DNA of 64,000 bases, taken from NCBI RefSeq assembly GCF_000283155.1, contig NW_004454283.1, positions 1,885,767 to 1,949,766 of the forward strand, written 5' to 3'. The notes under the pieces are model-generated. The model did no database searches and had not been told where the DNA came from. It saw only the letters and a list, made by a program, of their open reading frames with translations. The position numbers and the translations under genes were made by a program. Shown one piece after another: positions 10,635 through 22,388 of this stretch (position 1 is the stretch's first letter; each line of letters starts with the position of its first letter). Origin of the DNA: Ceratotherium simum simum (Eukaryota; Chordata; Mammalia; Perissodactyla; Rhinocerotidae).

Positions 10635-10883
10635 GGGACCAGCCCAGTGGTGTAGTGGTTAAAAGTTCAGTGTGCTTCTCTTTGGTGGCCTGGGGTTTGC
10701 AGGTTCAGATCCCAGGTGTGGACCTACACCACTCATCAAGCCATGCTGTGGTGGTGACCCACACACAAAGTAGAGGAAGATTGGCACAGATGTTAGCTCA
10801 GGGACAATCTTCCTCAAGCAAAAAGAGGAGGATTGGCAACAGATGTTAGCTCAGGGCCAGTCTTCCTCACCAAAAAAAAAAAA
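10635..10883 (+). mobile_element. ERE SINE copy 1, sense
   Basis: Starts GGGACCAGCCCAGTGG and includes an A-box region ('tggtgtagtggtt'), a B-box ('ggttcagatcc', matching the polymerase III consensus), 'catcaagccatgctgtgg', 'agaggaagattggcacagatg' and the doubled 'ttagctcaggg...tcttcctca', ending in a poly-A tail. ERE is a tRNA-derived SINE moved by L1 and specific to odd-toed ungulates. Near full length. The tail runs into AATA/AT repeats to about 10904. Confidence 0.92.
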
Positions 10884-10904
10884 TAATAATAATATATATA
10901 TATA

Positions 10905-12310
10905 CAAATATAGAGTACCTAACAATTTAAGGAAAAACTCCGTAATCCTTAATTTGAATGGAAAATATCATTATAAACTCATAACATATTTACTCTTATA
11001 AAGAATAAAGTATTTCCCAGCAATGTCTAAAAACAATGACCAACCTAGTAACTATGAATACCCCTAGTACCCAGGCTGTGGTTTCTAAATGCCATTCCCT
11101 ACTAGGAGATGACCAAGGATTTTTGGAAATCAGCTCATTCCAGATCTGGGACAGGAAATATAGAAGATGAACCTGCAACATCTTGTCATACCTAAGGTCC
11201 CGTCAAAAAGACTCAGGATCCAGCTTGAAGAGGCCCACACTAGTCAAAAATGGAGCAATTTGATCATCAGAAATACCAGAAATCATCAGAAAGAATAATT
11301 GGATGAAGCTCATCAAACATATTTTAAAACCTATGGGTTCAAAATGAAACTGATGTAAAAGATCTCATTTGTCATCTTTGGAGAATGTTTGGGAACTAAT
11401 TCATTATTCTGAAAACTGGTAAATAGAAAAAATCAGACATGTGTAGGAACTCTGCCTTAAGATAACCATATAGTTAATGAGAGAAAAATCTTGTGGAAAA
11501 ATTCCAGCAAATAAATCAAGAAGGAGCGAGAGAATTAAAACCTCACCGTTTTGCCGCTCCTTATCACCTAATAGATCTGGGCAAAGATCATTGTAACTAC
11601 TAAGACAGGAAGGACACACAGTAACGGTGAACTTGATGGTTCAGGCTGACACTCCAAATCCTCTTGATTGAACTACCAGTTGACCAGAAATAAAGGTGAT
11701 GGAAGAACATGGTGAAGTCAAGTGTGTGTAATCAACAGAATATGGGACGTGAGAAACTCTATGGGACGAGAGATCTGATTTCCTCAATTGCAAGAAATTG
11801 CAATAAGGTCATGACCTGGCCTCTGTTCTCCATCCCCTCTCCTCATCCATCCCCCCTCCACCTCCAAAACTTCCCATTCTGGCCATTAAGGCAACCCTTA
11901 AGGACCATTTCTTAATGTCCTCTGGATCCCCATTGCAAGAAATCAATTGCAAGAAAAAAATGAAAAAGTCAGAAGGAGAATCCATAAATTAAAAGAGATC
12001 TAAGAGGCATATCAACCAAATTCACTGTGTGAATATATGGATCCTGGTTCACATAAACTAAATGTAAAAAATATTTATTAGTCAATGAGAGTAATATGAA
12101 CATGGGCTATCTGATGATGTTGATGGGTTGAATGATAGGATGTTGGAGACTTACTTTAAAATAATCTGTCCCAAGATGGGGGGAGGTACAGGTAAAACAC
12201 CAGAGACCATTGATTTATAATTGGTGAAGCTAGTAATTATTTATTCTCTCTTCTTTTAGGTATGTTCAAAATTTCCAATATAAGTTTCTAAAACATTTGA
12301 AGGTTTTCTA
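10905..12310 (+). repeat. Probable L1M 3' region, sense, degraded
   Basis: 'gcttgaagaggcccacactagtc', 'tgaagctcatcaaacatattt', 'gatctcatttgtcatctttgg' and the closing 'ggtatgttcaaaatttccaat' resemble the long 3' UTR of old L1M families. I am sure it is interspersed-repeat-like, less sure of the name. Duplicated 'caattgcaagaaa' phrases occur near 11785 and 11945. Confidence 0.4.
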
Positions 12311-13060
12311 GTCCCAGCACTCTGCATGGATTCAGGAGGAGCTATTCAAACAAATTATGTAAAGATGATGTGCTTTTGGAAATCTGCTTTAGATAACAAG
12401 AAGCAACATTAAAGCAAAAAAGATGCTGATGTCAAAGATGCATGTGGAATGTTTGAATAAAATTGTTTTCATAAAATGAGAGAGTAGAAAAATAGAATTT
12501 CAAAATTAATATATTAGATAATATGTGATTTTAAATGTGTGTAACTGAATTAATAAACTATATAAGTAGGCCATTGACTAATTAATATACATCCCTAAAA
12601 GCTTATATATTCAAATTAACAAAAGTGAAACTTCTTATTTTTACCCTGTCATTGGGAAAATAGAGTATTGCCTAATATTTGGAGTTGTCTTATGGTAAGT
12701 TAAATCCATGCTAACTGGCAAATTTAAGGCAAAAAAAATTAAATAAGGTCCTTTCTCCCATGAAATTCAACAGTATATTTCTTAGTCTTTGCTCCTTATA
12801 AAATTTTAAAAGAGACCAGATTTGCAACTTGAATGAAATATGAAGACCTGGTACCAAAAATTTACATTCAATAGTATTTCCATTGAATATTTAGGTCAGA
12901 TTAAAACCAAATCCAACCTGGGCACTGGCAAATTTCCCATGAAGTTTGGGGCAGGTGCTTTGGGATGCATTCTCCCCAGGAACTTCTCACTCAGGAAGTC
13001 TGTACCCCACAACCACTGTGTTCTTCTGGTTATGGTATATCTATTAAATTTAAAGGCAGC
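12311..13060. other. AT-rich sequence, nothing recognised
   Basis: AT-rich with poly-A runs and no repeat I can name. An open frame at 12840-13175 is built from unremarkable sequence and has no domain; I do not call it a gene. Confidence 0.35.
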
Positions 13061-13165
13061 CAAGAACCTTGGAAATCATCTATTTCCATCCTCTCACATA
13101 TCAGAAAGGGAACTGGAGTTCAACTACAGGAAAGTCTCAAGGTCACACCCCAAGTTGGTAAAAGG
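13060..13165 (-). repeat. MIR-like fragment, antisense
   Basis: 'accttggaaatcatctatttccatcc...aaagggaactggagt...ctcaaggtcacaccccaagt' follows the common antisense MIR-like pattern of a measured block, a purine block and the 'aaggtcacac' motif. Strongly diverged. Confidence 0.5.
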
Positions 13166-13394
13166 GCAAGGATAAAAATCTGTGGTTGTTCAACTCCAAA
13201 TGGAGCTGATCTTTAGCTGGGACGGGACCCACCGGTACAGTCAGATCACGGTGGTCACTCCTTCTGTATTAGGTAGTAAATAGCTGTTTCCCTGAGCCCT
13301 CCAAGGGCCCACCCCATCCAAGCTACCCTGTCTCCTCCCCTAGAACCTTCCAGACATCATCAAGACCCAAAACCTACAGGCCTATCCACAGAAA

Positions 13395-14345
13395 TGGCTA
13401 AAATTTAAAATACTGACAGCACCTAATGCTAGTTAGGGTATAGGATGACTGAAACTCACACACACTGGTTGGTCAGAGTGTAAAACGGCACAACTACTTT
13501 GAAAAAATATCTGACAATGTCTTCTAACACAAAACATACACCTCACCCATGGCCCAGCAATATCACACCTGGGTTTGCCTAAGAGAATGGAAGCATACGT
13601 CCACACAAAGACTTGTGCAAGAATGTTCACGGCAGCCCTATTCATAATAGCTCCAAACCGGAAACTACCCAGTGTCCCTCAGTGGACTGGATACACAAGC
13701 TGTGGTGCACCCGTACAACGGAACTCTGCCTGGCAGGAAAAGGGAACAGACTCCTGCCACATGCAACAATGTGGATGACTGTCACATGCATTATGGTGAG
13801 AGAAATAAGCCTTAGGCAAAAAAGTACATACCGCACAATTCCATCGACAAGAAGTTCCAGAACAGGCAAAACTAATCAATGGTGCAAAAATCAGGACAGT
13901 GGTCGCCTCTGGAGGGTGGTGGTGGGGGCAAGGCTTGACTGGGAACAGTAAGGAGGAATTTCTGGGGTGATGGTACCCTTGATAAGGGTCTTGGTTACAT
14001 AGGTAGGTACATTAGTCAGAACTCATGAATCATACGCCTGAAATTGGGGTGTTTCATCGTATGTAAACTTACTTCAAAAGAAAAGAGTAAAAAAATATGG
14101 AACTCTAGTTAATGATGTTCATGCTGAAGTGCTTAGGGGTAAAGCACCGATGTCTGCAGCCTACTCTGAAATGCATCACTGTGAGCTGGATTTGATTGAT
14201 GTTTAGAGGTGTGGGTAGATGGATAGATCACTGATAAGGCAAGTATATAGTAAAGAGTCTAGGTGATAAATATACAGGAGTTTGCTGTAAAATTCTTTCA
14301 ACTTTCCTGTATGTTTAAACATTTTCATAATAAAATGCTGGGGGA
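13395..14345 (+). repeat. L1M fragment, sense (ORF2 C-terminus and 3' UTR)
   Basis: The translated order 'cagcaatatcacacctgggt', 'gcagccctattcataatagc', 'tgtccctcagtggactggatac', 'atgtggatgactgtcacatg' is the L1 ORF2 C-terminal block, followed by 'ggacagtggtcgcctctgg', 'cttaggggtaaagcac' and a terminal 'cataataaaatgctggggg'. The short open frames at 13575-13951 are relics of it. Old L1M or L1ME type. Confidence 0.8.
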
Positions 14346-14700
14346 AAATCTATAGGTTAACACTCCAAGCAGATGTGGACAGGAGCTCCCAGGACCCTGC
14401 TCAAGTGTCCCTGCTGTGCCAGTTATTGATGAGGTGTTAAACACTTGTGCAGTGACACCTGTCCCCAATCCAATGCACTTCCCTCTGCCCACTGGGTCAG
14501 GCTGCCTCCTCCCCCTCCGAGCCTGGAACGTCTGTAGGGTAACAAATACATTGCTCCCTGAAGAACTCTTATCATTTAAAGTTACCTGGCAGCCCCTGGC
14601 AATAACACTAGTCTCCCAAAGCCCTCTAGCCTGTGAATTTCACCACTCTCTTTGGAACATGGATTTATCTTTTGAATTTAGGTCGAAGCAAATTTGAGAT
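14346..14700. other. Unique-looking sequence, nothing recognised
   Basis: About 350 bases with no repeat family or gene that I can identify. A 93-codon frame at 14416-14697 has no recognisable domain. Confidence 0.35.
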
Positions 14701-14701
14701 G

Positions 14702-14930
14702 TCCATTTAACAAACATTTGTTGAGCGTTTCCCATGTGCTAGACAATGCGGATACAGAGGACGCTAAGAAACAGTCCTTAGGGGTAGCCATAACGGCCAG
14801 AATGGGAAGTTTTGGAGGTAGGGGAAGGATGGATGAGGATAAGAGATGGAGAACAGAGGCCAGATTATGGCCTTATCTTTTATGTTATGCTAAGAGGTTT
14901 GAATTCTATTCTCAAAGCAGCAGAGATCTG
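14702..14930 (-). repeat. L2 LINE fragments, antisense
   Basis: 'catttaacaaacatttgttgagcg...atgtgctagacaatgcggata' is the reverse complement of the L2 3' end. A second block, 'ggccttatcttttatgttatgctaagaggtttgaattctattct', matches a more internal L2 phrase after a deletion. Confidence 0.6.
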
Positions 14931-15436
14931 TAAGTCCTCCTGAAAAGCTGTGTGTAAATCATTTCATGTTTCAAATACTTTACAAAAATTCTCAGGAGAT
15001 TTTGAAATTTACAAAACCATATAGAGATCTTTTTGGAAATAAAAAATTGTTTTATACTGAAAATCTTTAATTTTTTTTTTCATTTCAAATTTGGAAATAT
15101 ATCCTGTACCTTTGACATGGCTGAAACCTTGTTTATGACTCGTTTTACAAATTCCAATTCTTTCCATGAGACTTCATTCAGTCTTGCATCACTCAATCGC
15201 AGAGGAGCAGAGGAATTTACCTCAGGAGGTTATCAATGACTTTACTCTCCTGCTTACATATTCCTTGAGGCATACCATACCTTGGAATGTGAGGACACAT
15301 CTCATTCATCTGCCTCCATGTCCTAATCTTTGAGACTAACCAGACCACCTAATACTTTCTCTTTTGACATTTCTATAGCATAGTAAAATAGCTAAAAATC
15401 GTATATAATGGCCCCGCACAGACTCTTCCACGCAGC
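14931..15436. other. Unique-looking sequence flanking the minisatellite
   Basis: No repeat or gene recognised. Confidence 0.35.
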
Positions 15437-15640
15437 AGCTCTCTACTGCCCATGGGTCCTGTTCCCATGCAGCTCTCTGCTGCCCATGGGTCCTGCTCCC
15501 ATGCAGCTCTCTGCTGCCCATGGGTCCTGTCCCCATGCAGCTCTCTGCTGCCCATGGGTCCTGCCCCCACGCAGCTCTCTACTGCCCATGGATCCTGTCC
15601 CCATGCAGCTCTCTACTGCCCATGGGTCCTGTCCCCATGC
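15437..15640. repeat. 34-bp minisatellite, six units
   Basis: Six consecutive 34-base units beginning AGCTCTCT start at 15437, 15471, 15505, 15539, 15573 and 15607. Units differ at a few positions (ACT/GCT in the head, GTTCC/GCTCC/GTCCC in the tail, one GGATCC for GGGTCC). Because 34 is not a multiple of three and the unit lacks stops in several frames, long open frames arise on both strands; they are repeat artefacts with a 34-residue peptide period, not genes. The array is C-rich on the plus strand, unlike its AT-rich flanks. Confidence 0.97.
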
Positions 15641-15955
15641 TGAACACAAAATAAAGGTGCATGAACGAACGAGTGGCTTGTGTCTGAAAATTCTCTTTCA
15701 ACTCACGACTCAGTGGCCCCACATCACTTTGACCTCTTAAAGTAAGGCATGCTAATTATGAAACCAACCCTGTTTGCAGACAGTTCTCAGCAGCTGAGCA
15801 TCTCAGGTCAGGAGACGATGTGGTTCATAGCACAGGAGACAACTAGGGGGTAACATTTGTACTGTTAGTGACTTTGAAACTCCAGTCAAGACCCCTTTCC
15901 CTCAAATGGTCTTTATTTCATCAGTGGGCAACTTGATTATGCATATGCATGGGGT
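15641..15955. other. Nothing recognised between the minisatellite and an LTR
   Basis: About 315 bases with no repeat or gene that I can identify. Confidence 0.35.
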
Positions 15956-15969
15956 TGTATCTCTGGGTT

Positions 15970-16624
15970 GAGTCTATGGGAGATCAAAATTGGCCACCCT
16001 GAAATATGTCTCTTTACCTTGATTATTTTCTCTGATGGAAATTTGACCTCCCTCAAACTGCCTAAAGAATTTAACATAGAAGACCTGTTTCAGGAAGGAG
16101 CCACTATTATATGATGGCTTTAATATAATGTAAAATAGATGTTACACTAGTAAAGGCACCAACAAGCCCATCTTACGAAAAATTCTGTCTCTCCCAGGCC
16201 ACATTGTCTAGGTGGCCCTGCAAAGAGTTGCCAGACAAGCATTTACATTTATAAGGGAAATCTCCATTTGTAAAGGTGTCTCTTTCTCTGTATTGAGAAG
16301 GGGGGCAGGGATGGCCTCATCTGTGGAAACTCTTATCAGTACAGAAGGAGAGGACTTAAATCTGCATACCCTTGATTACTGTAATTTCTCCCTTCTGTCT
16401 CCCTCCCCACCCCCAATATCCTCCTTTGTCTTTAGCTGAAGATAGTATTTAGGACGAGAATCTCTGCCATTGTGTTGAGAAACTCAGTTTCCTTGGTTTC
16501 TCCCATGTATACATGTTATTAAACTTGGTATTATTTTCTCCTGATAACCTGTCTTTTTATTATTTGACCAGCCATAAAAACCTTAAGGGAAAGGGCAGAG
16601 GGGGATTCTCCTTCTTCCCTGACA
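15970..16624 (+). mobile_element. ERVL-like solitary LTR
   Basis: Begins around 'tgggagatcaaaattggccaccctgaaatatgtc' and ends '...ttccctgaca'. The 3' part is LTR-like: 'tctcccatgtatacatgttattaaacttgg' with ATTAAA at 16518-16523, then 'ctcctgataacctgtcttttta'. The pattern matches an old mammalian class III LTR. The left limit is uncertain and I found no convincing duplication. Confidence 0.55.
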
Positions 16625-16674
16625 AATCACTTAGATCTCAATATATAACTGTTTAACCTCAACCTAACAGGGCT

Positions 16675-16850
16675 GGGAGAGCTGTGGGAATCACCTGGTC
16701 CAATTCTCCTCCCACTGTATGCTGAAAGAAGATAAAACTAGGCAACATTTCAGTGACTTAAAGTTACACAGTCAGTATAAGGCAAGCCTGAGACTTGGAT
16801 CCAAGTTTTCTAGTTCCAAGGTCAACGTTCATTCTCTACCACATAGTCAG
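16675..16850 (-). repeat. MIR-like fragment, antisense
   Basis: 'gggaatcacctggtccaattctcctcccac...cagtgacttaaagttacacagtcag...tggatccaagttttctagttccaaggtcaacgttcattctctaccaca' follows the antisense layout of MIR-type SINEs. Confidence 0.5.
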
Positions 16851-17263
16851 CTGTCATAAAACCTTCACCCTTGTCTCTGTTTCTTTCTTTTTTTCTTAAT
16901 CCATAGTATTTTCCATTTCTTGAGAGAAGGATATAGGTAAAAATTAATTTAAAATTTCTTACCATTTCTATTATTTTAAGAGTTTTTGTAAGAAAAAAAT
17001 GTTTAAGGAAAAATAATACTCAAAATGGTTAAAGCTAGAGGTCTATGGTATAATTCAGTCATATACGTTTCACATCACGTGGCTCTCTGTTCAGAGAAAC
17101 TTCCCAGGAGTTTATGGACTTTAAAAACATGAGCTACTTCACTAGAGGGTATTAAAATATTCTTCTATAAAATCAAGTACCACCAAATGAGAAAAGAAAG
17201 GTTTTTAAATGGGATTACTTCTCTGAATGCCCTATTGTTGACAGAGTAATCAAAAGAATGAAT
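16851..17263. other. AT-rich sequence, nothing recognised
   Basis: About 410 bases, AT-rich, without an identifiable repeat or gene. Confidence 0.35.
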
Positions 17264-17430
17264 GTTCCAGGCACTGTTCTAAGGATCATGCATGAATTAA
17301 GTCATTTATCCTTACTACCACCTAGGAGGTGTTACTCTTACCACTGCTCCAGTGGGGAAACTGAGGCACAGTGATCTCTGCACTACTGAGAGTCAGAGAT
17401 TGAACCAGGCAGTCTGGCTTCTGAGCTATT
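17264..17430 (-). repeat. MIR SINE, antisense
   Basis: 'tgttccaggcactgttctaagga', 'ttaagtcatttatccttactac', 'taggaggtgttactc' and 'ggggaaactgaggcacag' are the reverse-complement MIR landmarks in the right order. Confidence 0.8.
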
Positions 17431-18900
17431 TGGTGAACCCCCCAGTGCAATCCACTTGTTAATGTCTTGTTATCAATTCCACACGCAACTTAGTTGCTTC
17501 AGGGGAGTCCGTCCTTTTTGGTCTTTCAACTTTAGCCTTTCTTTTTCTCCCTTATACTGTAGGGGTGGAAGGAGGCAAGAAGCCCCAGTGTCCAGATGTC
17601 CCTGATAGCAGGGATCCAGCTGGGTCTCTCCAGCAGGAGGCACTCATATGACCCAAACACCAAAGGCAGGTGCCAGCCATTTGCAGCAGCAAGGGGAGCC
17701 TCAGTTTCTGCAGAGACAACCAGCAGGCACCCCCAAACACCACAGAGACCTCACGCTGGACACTGATGGGGCGGCAGCATCTTCATTCACTCCCTGGTCT
17801 CTGGGCACCAACGGATACTCCCTTGATGCACCTCCAGCCCTTCCTTAACTGAAAACTCATTTCCTTCATTCAGCCTCTCTGCTTGAAATACGTAGATCAA
17901 TTTTTTTTTCTTAAATACTGATTGATTCTGACACCTTGCTTAAATATATTACATTTCCCTGTCTTCTCAAATGAACATAAAGAACACGTGTACCTTTGAT
18001 GAGTGGAGATAATCAGGATGCTGTAACGGTGAAGTCATGGGACCTGTTTAAGGAGCACACCCACCTGCCACCCCTGCTTCCCAAGATCACTTCATAATGA
18101 AGGAAGAAAAAATTATTTTTTAATTTATGAGCTATAATAACATTAGAAAACAACGAAGGGTGCCCCCTGCAGACCAGATATGTAGGGGAACTCTAGGAAG
18201 AGAGAAAGGAGTTGGAGTCCAATGGATCCCACTGAGGTTTAAAGGCATTCTTCCCAAGGGAGCCTGGGAGAAACCCTTTAATAGATATCAACAGGTACAG
18301 AGGGCAGGAGTGAGCCACTCTTGGGCATCTAAGCTGCATCCAGAACTGGTGGGAACATCAGAATCCCTCTCTCTTTCCTCTGTAAACATAGTTGCCGGCA
18401 GCAAAGGAGCTCCAAAGACAGGGGAGGGCTCCAGGTGAGGCTCTCAAGGAGAGAAGCAGAGCAGAATGCAGGCAGACACAGGGGAAGGATACAGGCAGAA
18501 AAAGGTGAGTCAGCTCAGCCAAGGGCTGGGATATACCACAACACTACCCTTCTTGCTGTGGCACCTGTGAGGGTCTCCAGTCAGCCAACTGGCTCCCGGA
18601 CCTATACCACAAAGAAGACCTCTGCCCGCCCTGGGCTCCCACTCCTTGTTCACACAGAACAAGCCTTCAAGGGATCTGGCATTGGGGGAAAGAGCCCCAC
18701 AGCAGAGGAACCAACACTGACTAGGATCGTTCTTCCTTAGTAAACACACATGGCAACCAATGGTCACCAGACATTTGAGGAAAACCTCCACCAAGCAAGA
18801 GAAAGACGGAGAGAAACTTGAACCAAACAACTGAGCCTGAAGGAATCAGAGATGATTCAGGATGCTAAAGGAAAACACAATATAAATCTTAAATTTACTT
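17431..18900. other. Unassigned, includes possible old retroelement sequence
   Basis: 17431-18120 shows nothing I can name. 18120-18890 contains 'caagcaagagaaagacggagagaaacttgaac' and 'ctgaaggaatcagagatgatt', which look like an old LINE or LTR fragment, but I cannot assign a family. Open frames at 18127-18438 and 18435-18740 overlap and lack domains. Confidence 0.3.
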
Positions 18901-19310
18901 TCATTTTTCATTTTTAAATTAAATTAATTTAAAATTTTTAAAATATATTTTAGTTTTAAAAATCTGTGCTATACTTGCATGATTCAAAAATCAGAGGAAA
19001 ATAAAAAGAGATATTTGCTCATCCAGGCATCTAACTTTTGTTTTTGCCCTTCATTCGTGAAAAATATTTTTACATTCCTTCCTTCAATGGAAGTACTAAA
19101 ATCATTAAAAATACTGAAGATATCAAACAAATAGAAAAGTAAAAATAAAAAGAGATATATTGAGAAGTCTCGCTCCCACCCTTGCCTCCCAACCTCGCTC
19201 CTCCCCACCCCATAGGTAATCACTTTTATCAGTTTTATTAGTTTTGCAAGCAAATATGAAAAAATTTACTTATTTTCCTTCCTGGTTTACACAAAACATA
19301 GCATACTATA
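18901..19310 (-). repeat. L1M5/L1ME-type fragment, antisense, left piece
   Basis: AT-rich start, then 'cataggtaatcacttttatcagttt' and 'ggtttacacaaaacatagcatactata', the reverse complement of an old L1 3' end. It resumes at 19719 after an MLT1 insertion marked by a ctata duplication. Confidence 0.6.
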
Positions 19311-19718
19311 TGTATTAGTTTGCTAGGGCTGAGTAACAAAATACTACAAACTGGGTGGTTTAAACAATGGAAATCCATTGTCTCATAGTTCTGTGGGCTC
19401 TAAATCTGAGATTAAGGATTTGGTGGGTTGGTTCCTTCCGAGGGCCATGAAGGAAGAATCTGTTCCAGGCCTCTCTCCTTGGCTTGTTGATGGCTGTCTT
19501 CATGTTCACATGGCATACTCCCTGTATGTGAGTCTGTCTCCAAATTTCCCATTTTTTTAAGGATACCAGTTATATTGGGTTAGGGCCCACCCTAATGAAC
19601 TCATTTTCACTTGGTTACCCCTTTAAAGAGTCTATCTCCAAATAAAGACACAACTGAGGTACTACGGGTTAGGACTTCAACATGTGAATTTTGAGGGAAC
19701 ACAATTCAACCCATTACA
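19311..19718 (-). mobile_element. MLT1 LTR with intact 5-bp target duplication, antisense
   Basis: Begins TGTATTAGTTTGCTAGGGC and ends CAACCCATTACA, with the pentamer ctata at both 19306-19310 and 19719-19723. Five bases is the duplication size of ERVL-MaLR elements. Internal phrases 'caaactgggtggtttaaacaa', 'tctcatagttctgtgggctc' and 'gggcccaccctaatgaactca' fit MLT1 read antisense. The insertion splits an old antisense L1. Confidence 0.9.
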
Positions 19719-20378
19719 CTATAATACCATTATTTTTTTCACTTAGTAATATACTCCTGGAGCTTTTCCCATATTAATACATAGACAGTTTTTTCATTCT
19801 TTTATGGCTGTACACTACTTCATTCAGAGGATGTACTATAGTGTATTTGACCACCCTCTATAAATGAACACTTGGGTTGCTTTTTCAGTCTGTCACTATT
19901 ACAAATTAAGCTTAATTGCATAGGTGTGTCGGGCATATTGGTATGATATGGGATACATATGGGATTGCATGGTCAAAGGGTAAATGAATTTGTAATTCTG
20001 ATGGATATTGCCAGATTGCTCTCCTATGTCATTTTGCACTTCCCCCAGCATTGTATGAGAGGACTTGTTGCCCCACAGCCTAGACAACAGAGTATGTTGT
20101 CAGTACTTTGGATTTTTGCCAATCTGATATGTGAGGAATGCTTTCTTTATATAATTTAATGCTCATTTCTCTTATGTGAGGTGAACATATTTCATATATT
20201 TTAGGGCCATTTGTATTTCTGTTTCTGTTAATTGGCAATTTAAAAAATTGAGTTGTTACCTCTTTTTGTTCTAGATTTCTAGGCAATCCATACATTAACC
20301 AGATTAGCCCTTTGTCTATGATATGCAATGCAAGTATTTTCCCAAATTTATCAATTGTCTTTTGACTTTGCTTTTTAA
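19719..20378 (-). repeat. L1M5/L1ME-type fragment, antisense, right piece
   Basis: Runs through 'ttttttcacttagtaatatactcctggag', 'gcttttcccatattaatacata', 'atgggattgcatggtcaaag', 'ttgccagattgctctcctatg', 'tttttgccaatctgatatgtgag' and 'attagccctttgtctatgatatg', colinear with an old L1 ORF2 end and 3' UTR in reverse complement. Confidence 0.8.
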
Positions 20379-21620
20379 CTTTTTTGGAAAATTTCAAACG
20401 TTATCATAAGTAGAGAGATTATATAATGAACCCCATGTACCCATCACTCAACTTCAACAGTTACCAACACGTGGCTGATCTTACTCCCTCAATAATCCCA
20501 CTCACTCCCACCCCAGATTATTTTAAAGCAAATTCTAGTCCTCATAGCTTTCATCCATAAATAGTCCAGTAGGTATCTGTAAAAGATTCTCTTAGTATCT
20601 CTCTTTTAAAAAACTTAATCACCATTATCACATATGCAAAATTAACAATATTTCCTTAATATTGTCAAATAATCAATACGTGTTCAAATTTTCCTGAACA
20701 TACATCGTGATTAGTTGATATGTCCCTTAAGTTCCTTTTAATCTATAGGTTCAGCCTCTGTCACTTTTTCTCTTGAAATTAACTTTTGAAGAATTAATTG
20801 GGTTGTTGGTCAGGCAGAATTTCCCATAGTCTGGATATTTCTGAGTGCCTCTCCATGGTGTCTTTTAACATGTTCCTCTGTCCTCTGTATTTTCTGTAAA
20901 TTGATAGCTAGATTTAGAGGCATTATCAGATTTGGATTTGATTTGGTGGGGGGCAACACGACTTCGTAGGGAGTGTTGTCTACGTCCTTCAATAGGCACA
21001 TTATGTCTGGTTGTCTTTATTTTTGTGATGTCGGCAGCTATTGATGATCATTGACAAAGCCCATTGATACATTAGATGTTGCAAAATGATACCTTTCAAA
21101 TTCTATCATCCCTTCTTCATTTATTTGCTGGAATACATCTATGACGAGAAACTTCCCCTCGTCACTATTCGGTTAAGTGGAAGTGCAGTTTGTATAGCAA
21201 AGGCAAGATAAATGTTTGGTTCTTTTCCTCTACTGCCACTTTAAAAATGATTGGTTGCCTAGGATATTCCAAAGGAGGATGTTATATTCTTACTATTATG
21301 AACTCATTTCTTTATAGCATATTTTGTGTTTCAATCCATCATAGTTATTGTCCTTCTTCATGCTCCACTCGTCCCATCTTTGGTCAGTGAGAGCTCTCCA
21401 GGTTGGCTCCCGAGTCCTTTAGACATAACCTCTGTCATCATTGTGGCTCTCCTTGCTGTTTGGTCTGACGAGCTGTTGCAGGTTCACCTTGCATAGTTCC
21501 TGCTCCAGACCTGGAATCAGCCTTTCCTCCGAGGAGCCTTGTTTCCCTTTTGTGTGAAATGGTATTTAGAGACCACAGTATGGACATACTTGCGATATAA
21601 TCCATTCTAATTAATGTGCA
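20379..21620 (-). repeat. Old LINE-type 3' region, antisense
   Basis: 'aatttcaaacgttatcataag', 'atgaaccccatgtacccatcac', 'ttttaacatgttcctctgtcct', 'cattatgtctggttgtctt' and 'gtgagagctctccaggttgg' form a common mammalian repeat that I associate with old L1 3' UTRs, though I am unsure of the exact name. It directly follows the ORF2-derived block, so it is a separate element. Confidence 0.55.
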
Positions 21621-21689
21621 CAGCATTATTTACTGCTGTGTAAAAGGAATAATCTGAACCCAAAAGTTTGTAGAAATTAGAATATGTGT

Positions 21690-21960
21690 ACTGAAATAAG
21701 ACATTCAGTGGGCACAGAGAACATAATGGGCATGGAGGAATACCAAGTTAATGATATGGAAAATATAATCAACTAAATCTCTCTAGATGTAGAGCATAAA
21801 CACAGAGATGGAAAAGATGAGAGAAAAAATTAAGAGGCACAGAAGATAGATTTAAGGTTCAATATTCAACCATTAGGAATTCCAGAAGGAAAGGAAAGAA
21901 ACAATGACATAGAGAAAATAATTTTCAAAATAATAAATGTATATACTGTTCAGCCCATGG
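21690..21960 (+). repeat. L1M ORF1 fragment, sense (left piece)
   Basis: 'agattttaaggttcaatattcaacc'-like sequence followed by 'taggaattccagaaggaaagg' and 'gagaaaataattttcaaaataa' corresponds to the middle of L1 ORF1. It breaks at about 21960; a later part of ORF1 appears at 22850. Confidence 0.5.
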
Positions 21961-22388
21961 GTAACATATTGGAAGTGGGAGTGCTAACCGAGTCAACTTC
22001 ATCATTAAAATATAGACTCTGTGGAAAAGTGTTTCTGATATAGCAATCTATTACCTAAGATCAGCATATGGTTAGATCTTTATCTTCTTTTGTTCATTGT
22101 AATTGTTTGTATAATTTTGTAAAATGGGAGTGCCTTGGCCTGCCTGGGTTGGATCCATATTCATATAAAGCTCCTCCCTTGGAGTTACCAAAATAACCCA
22201 TATACAATCTCAAGCTTGCTTATCCTTTGAAACACAGTCTACTTTCTGAGAATCAAAGGACCTCTGGGCAGGAAAGAGGATGTTAATGGCAGAAAAAAGG
22301 ACATGCAAAGCAAACAAAATAAATACATTGAAGAGAGCCTCTCAAACTGGAAAAAATGCTGTATTGTGCTTTCTCTGTTGGCCTAGAG
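21961..22388. other. Unidentified insert inside the L1 ORF1 region
   Basis: About 430 bases, including 'aagctcctcccttgg' and 'ctcaagcttgcttatcc', which have the look of an LTR fragment but are not assignable. It lies between two L1 ORF1 pieces and left of a hAT element. Confidence 0.3.

Noticed and set aside
10635..10883. A functional tRNA gene, suggested by A-box and B-box motifs in the EREs
   Set aside because: The promoter boxes belong to the tRNA-derived SINE head; the sequence does not fold into a standard cloverleaf with an anticodon arm and has a SINE body and poly-A tail.
15336..15740. Several repetitive open frames on both strands that look like a tandem-repeat protein
   Set aside because: Produced by the 34-bp minisatellite; the same DNA is open in multiple frames on both strands, and there is no start context, splice signal or domain.
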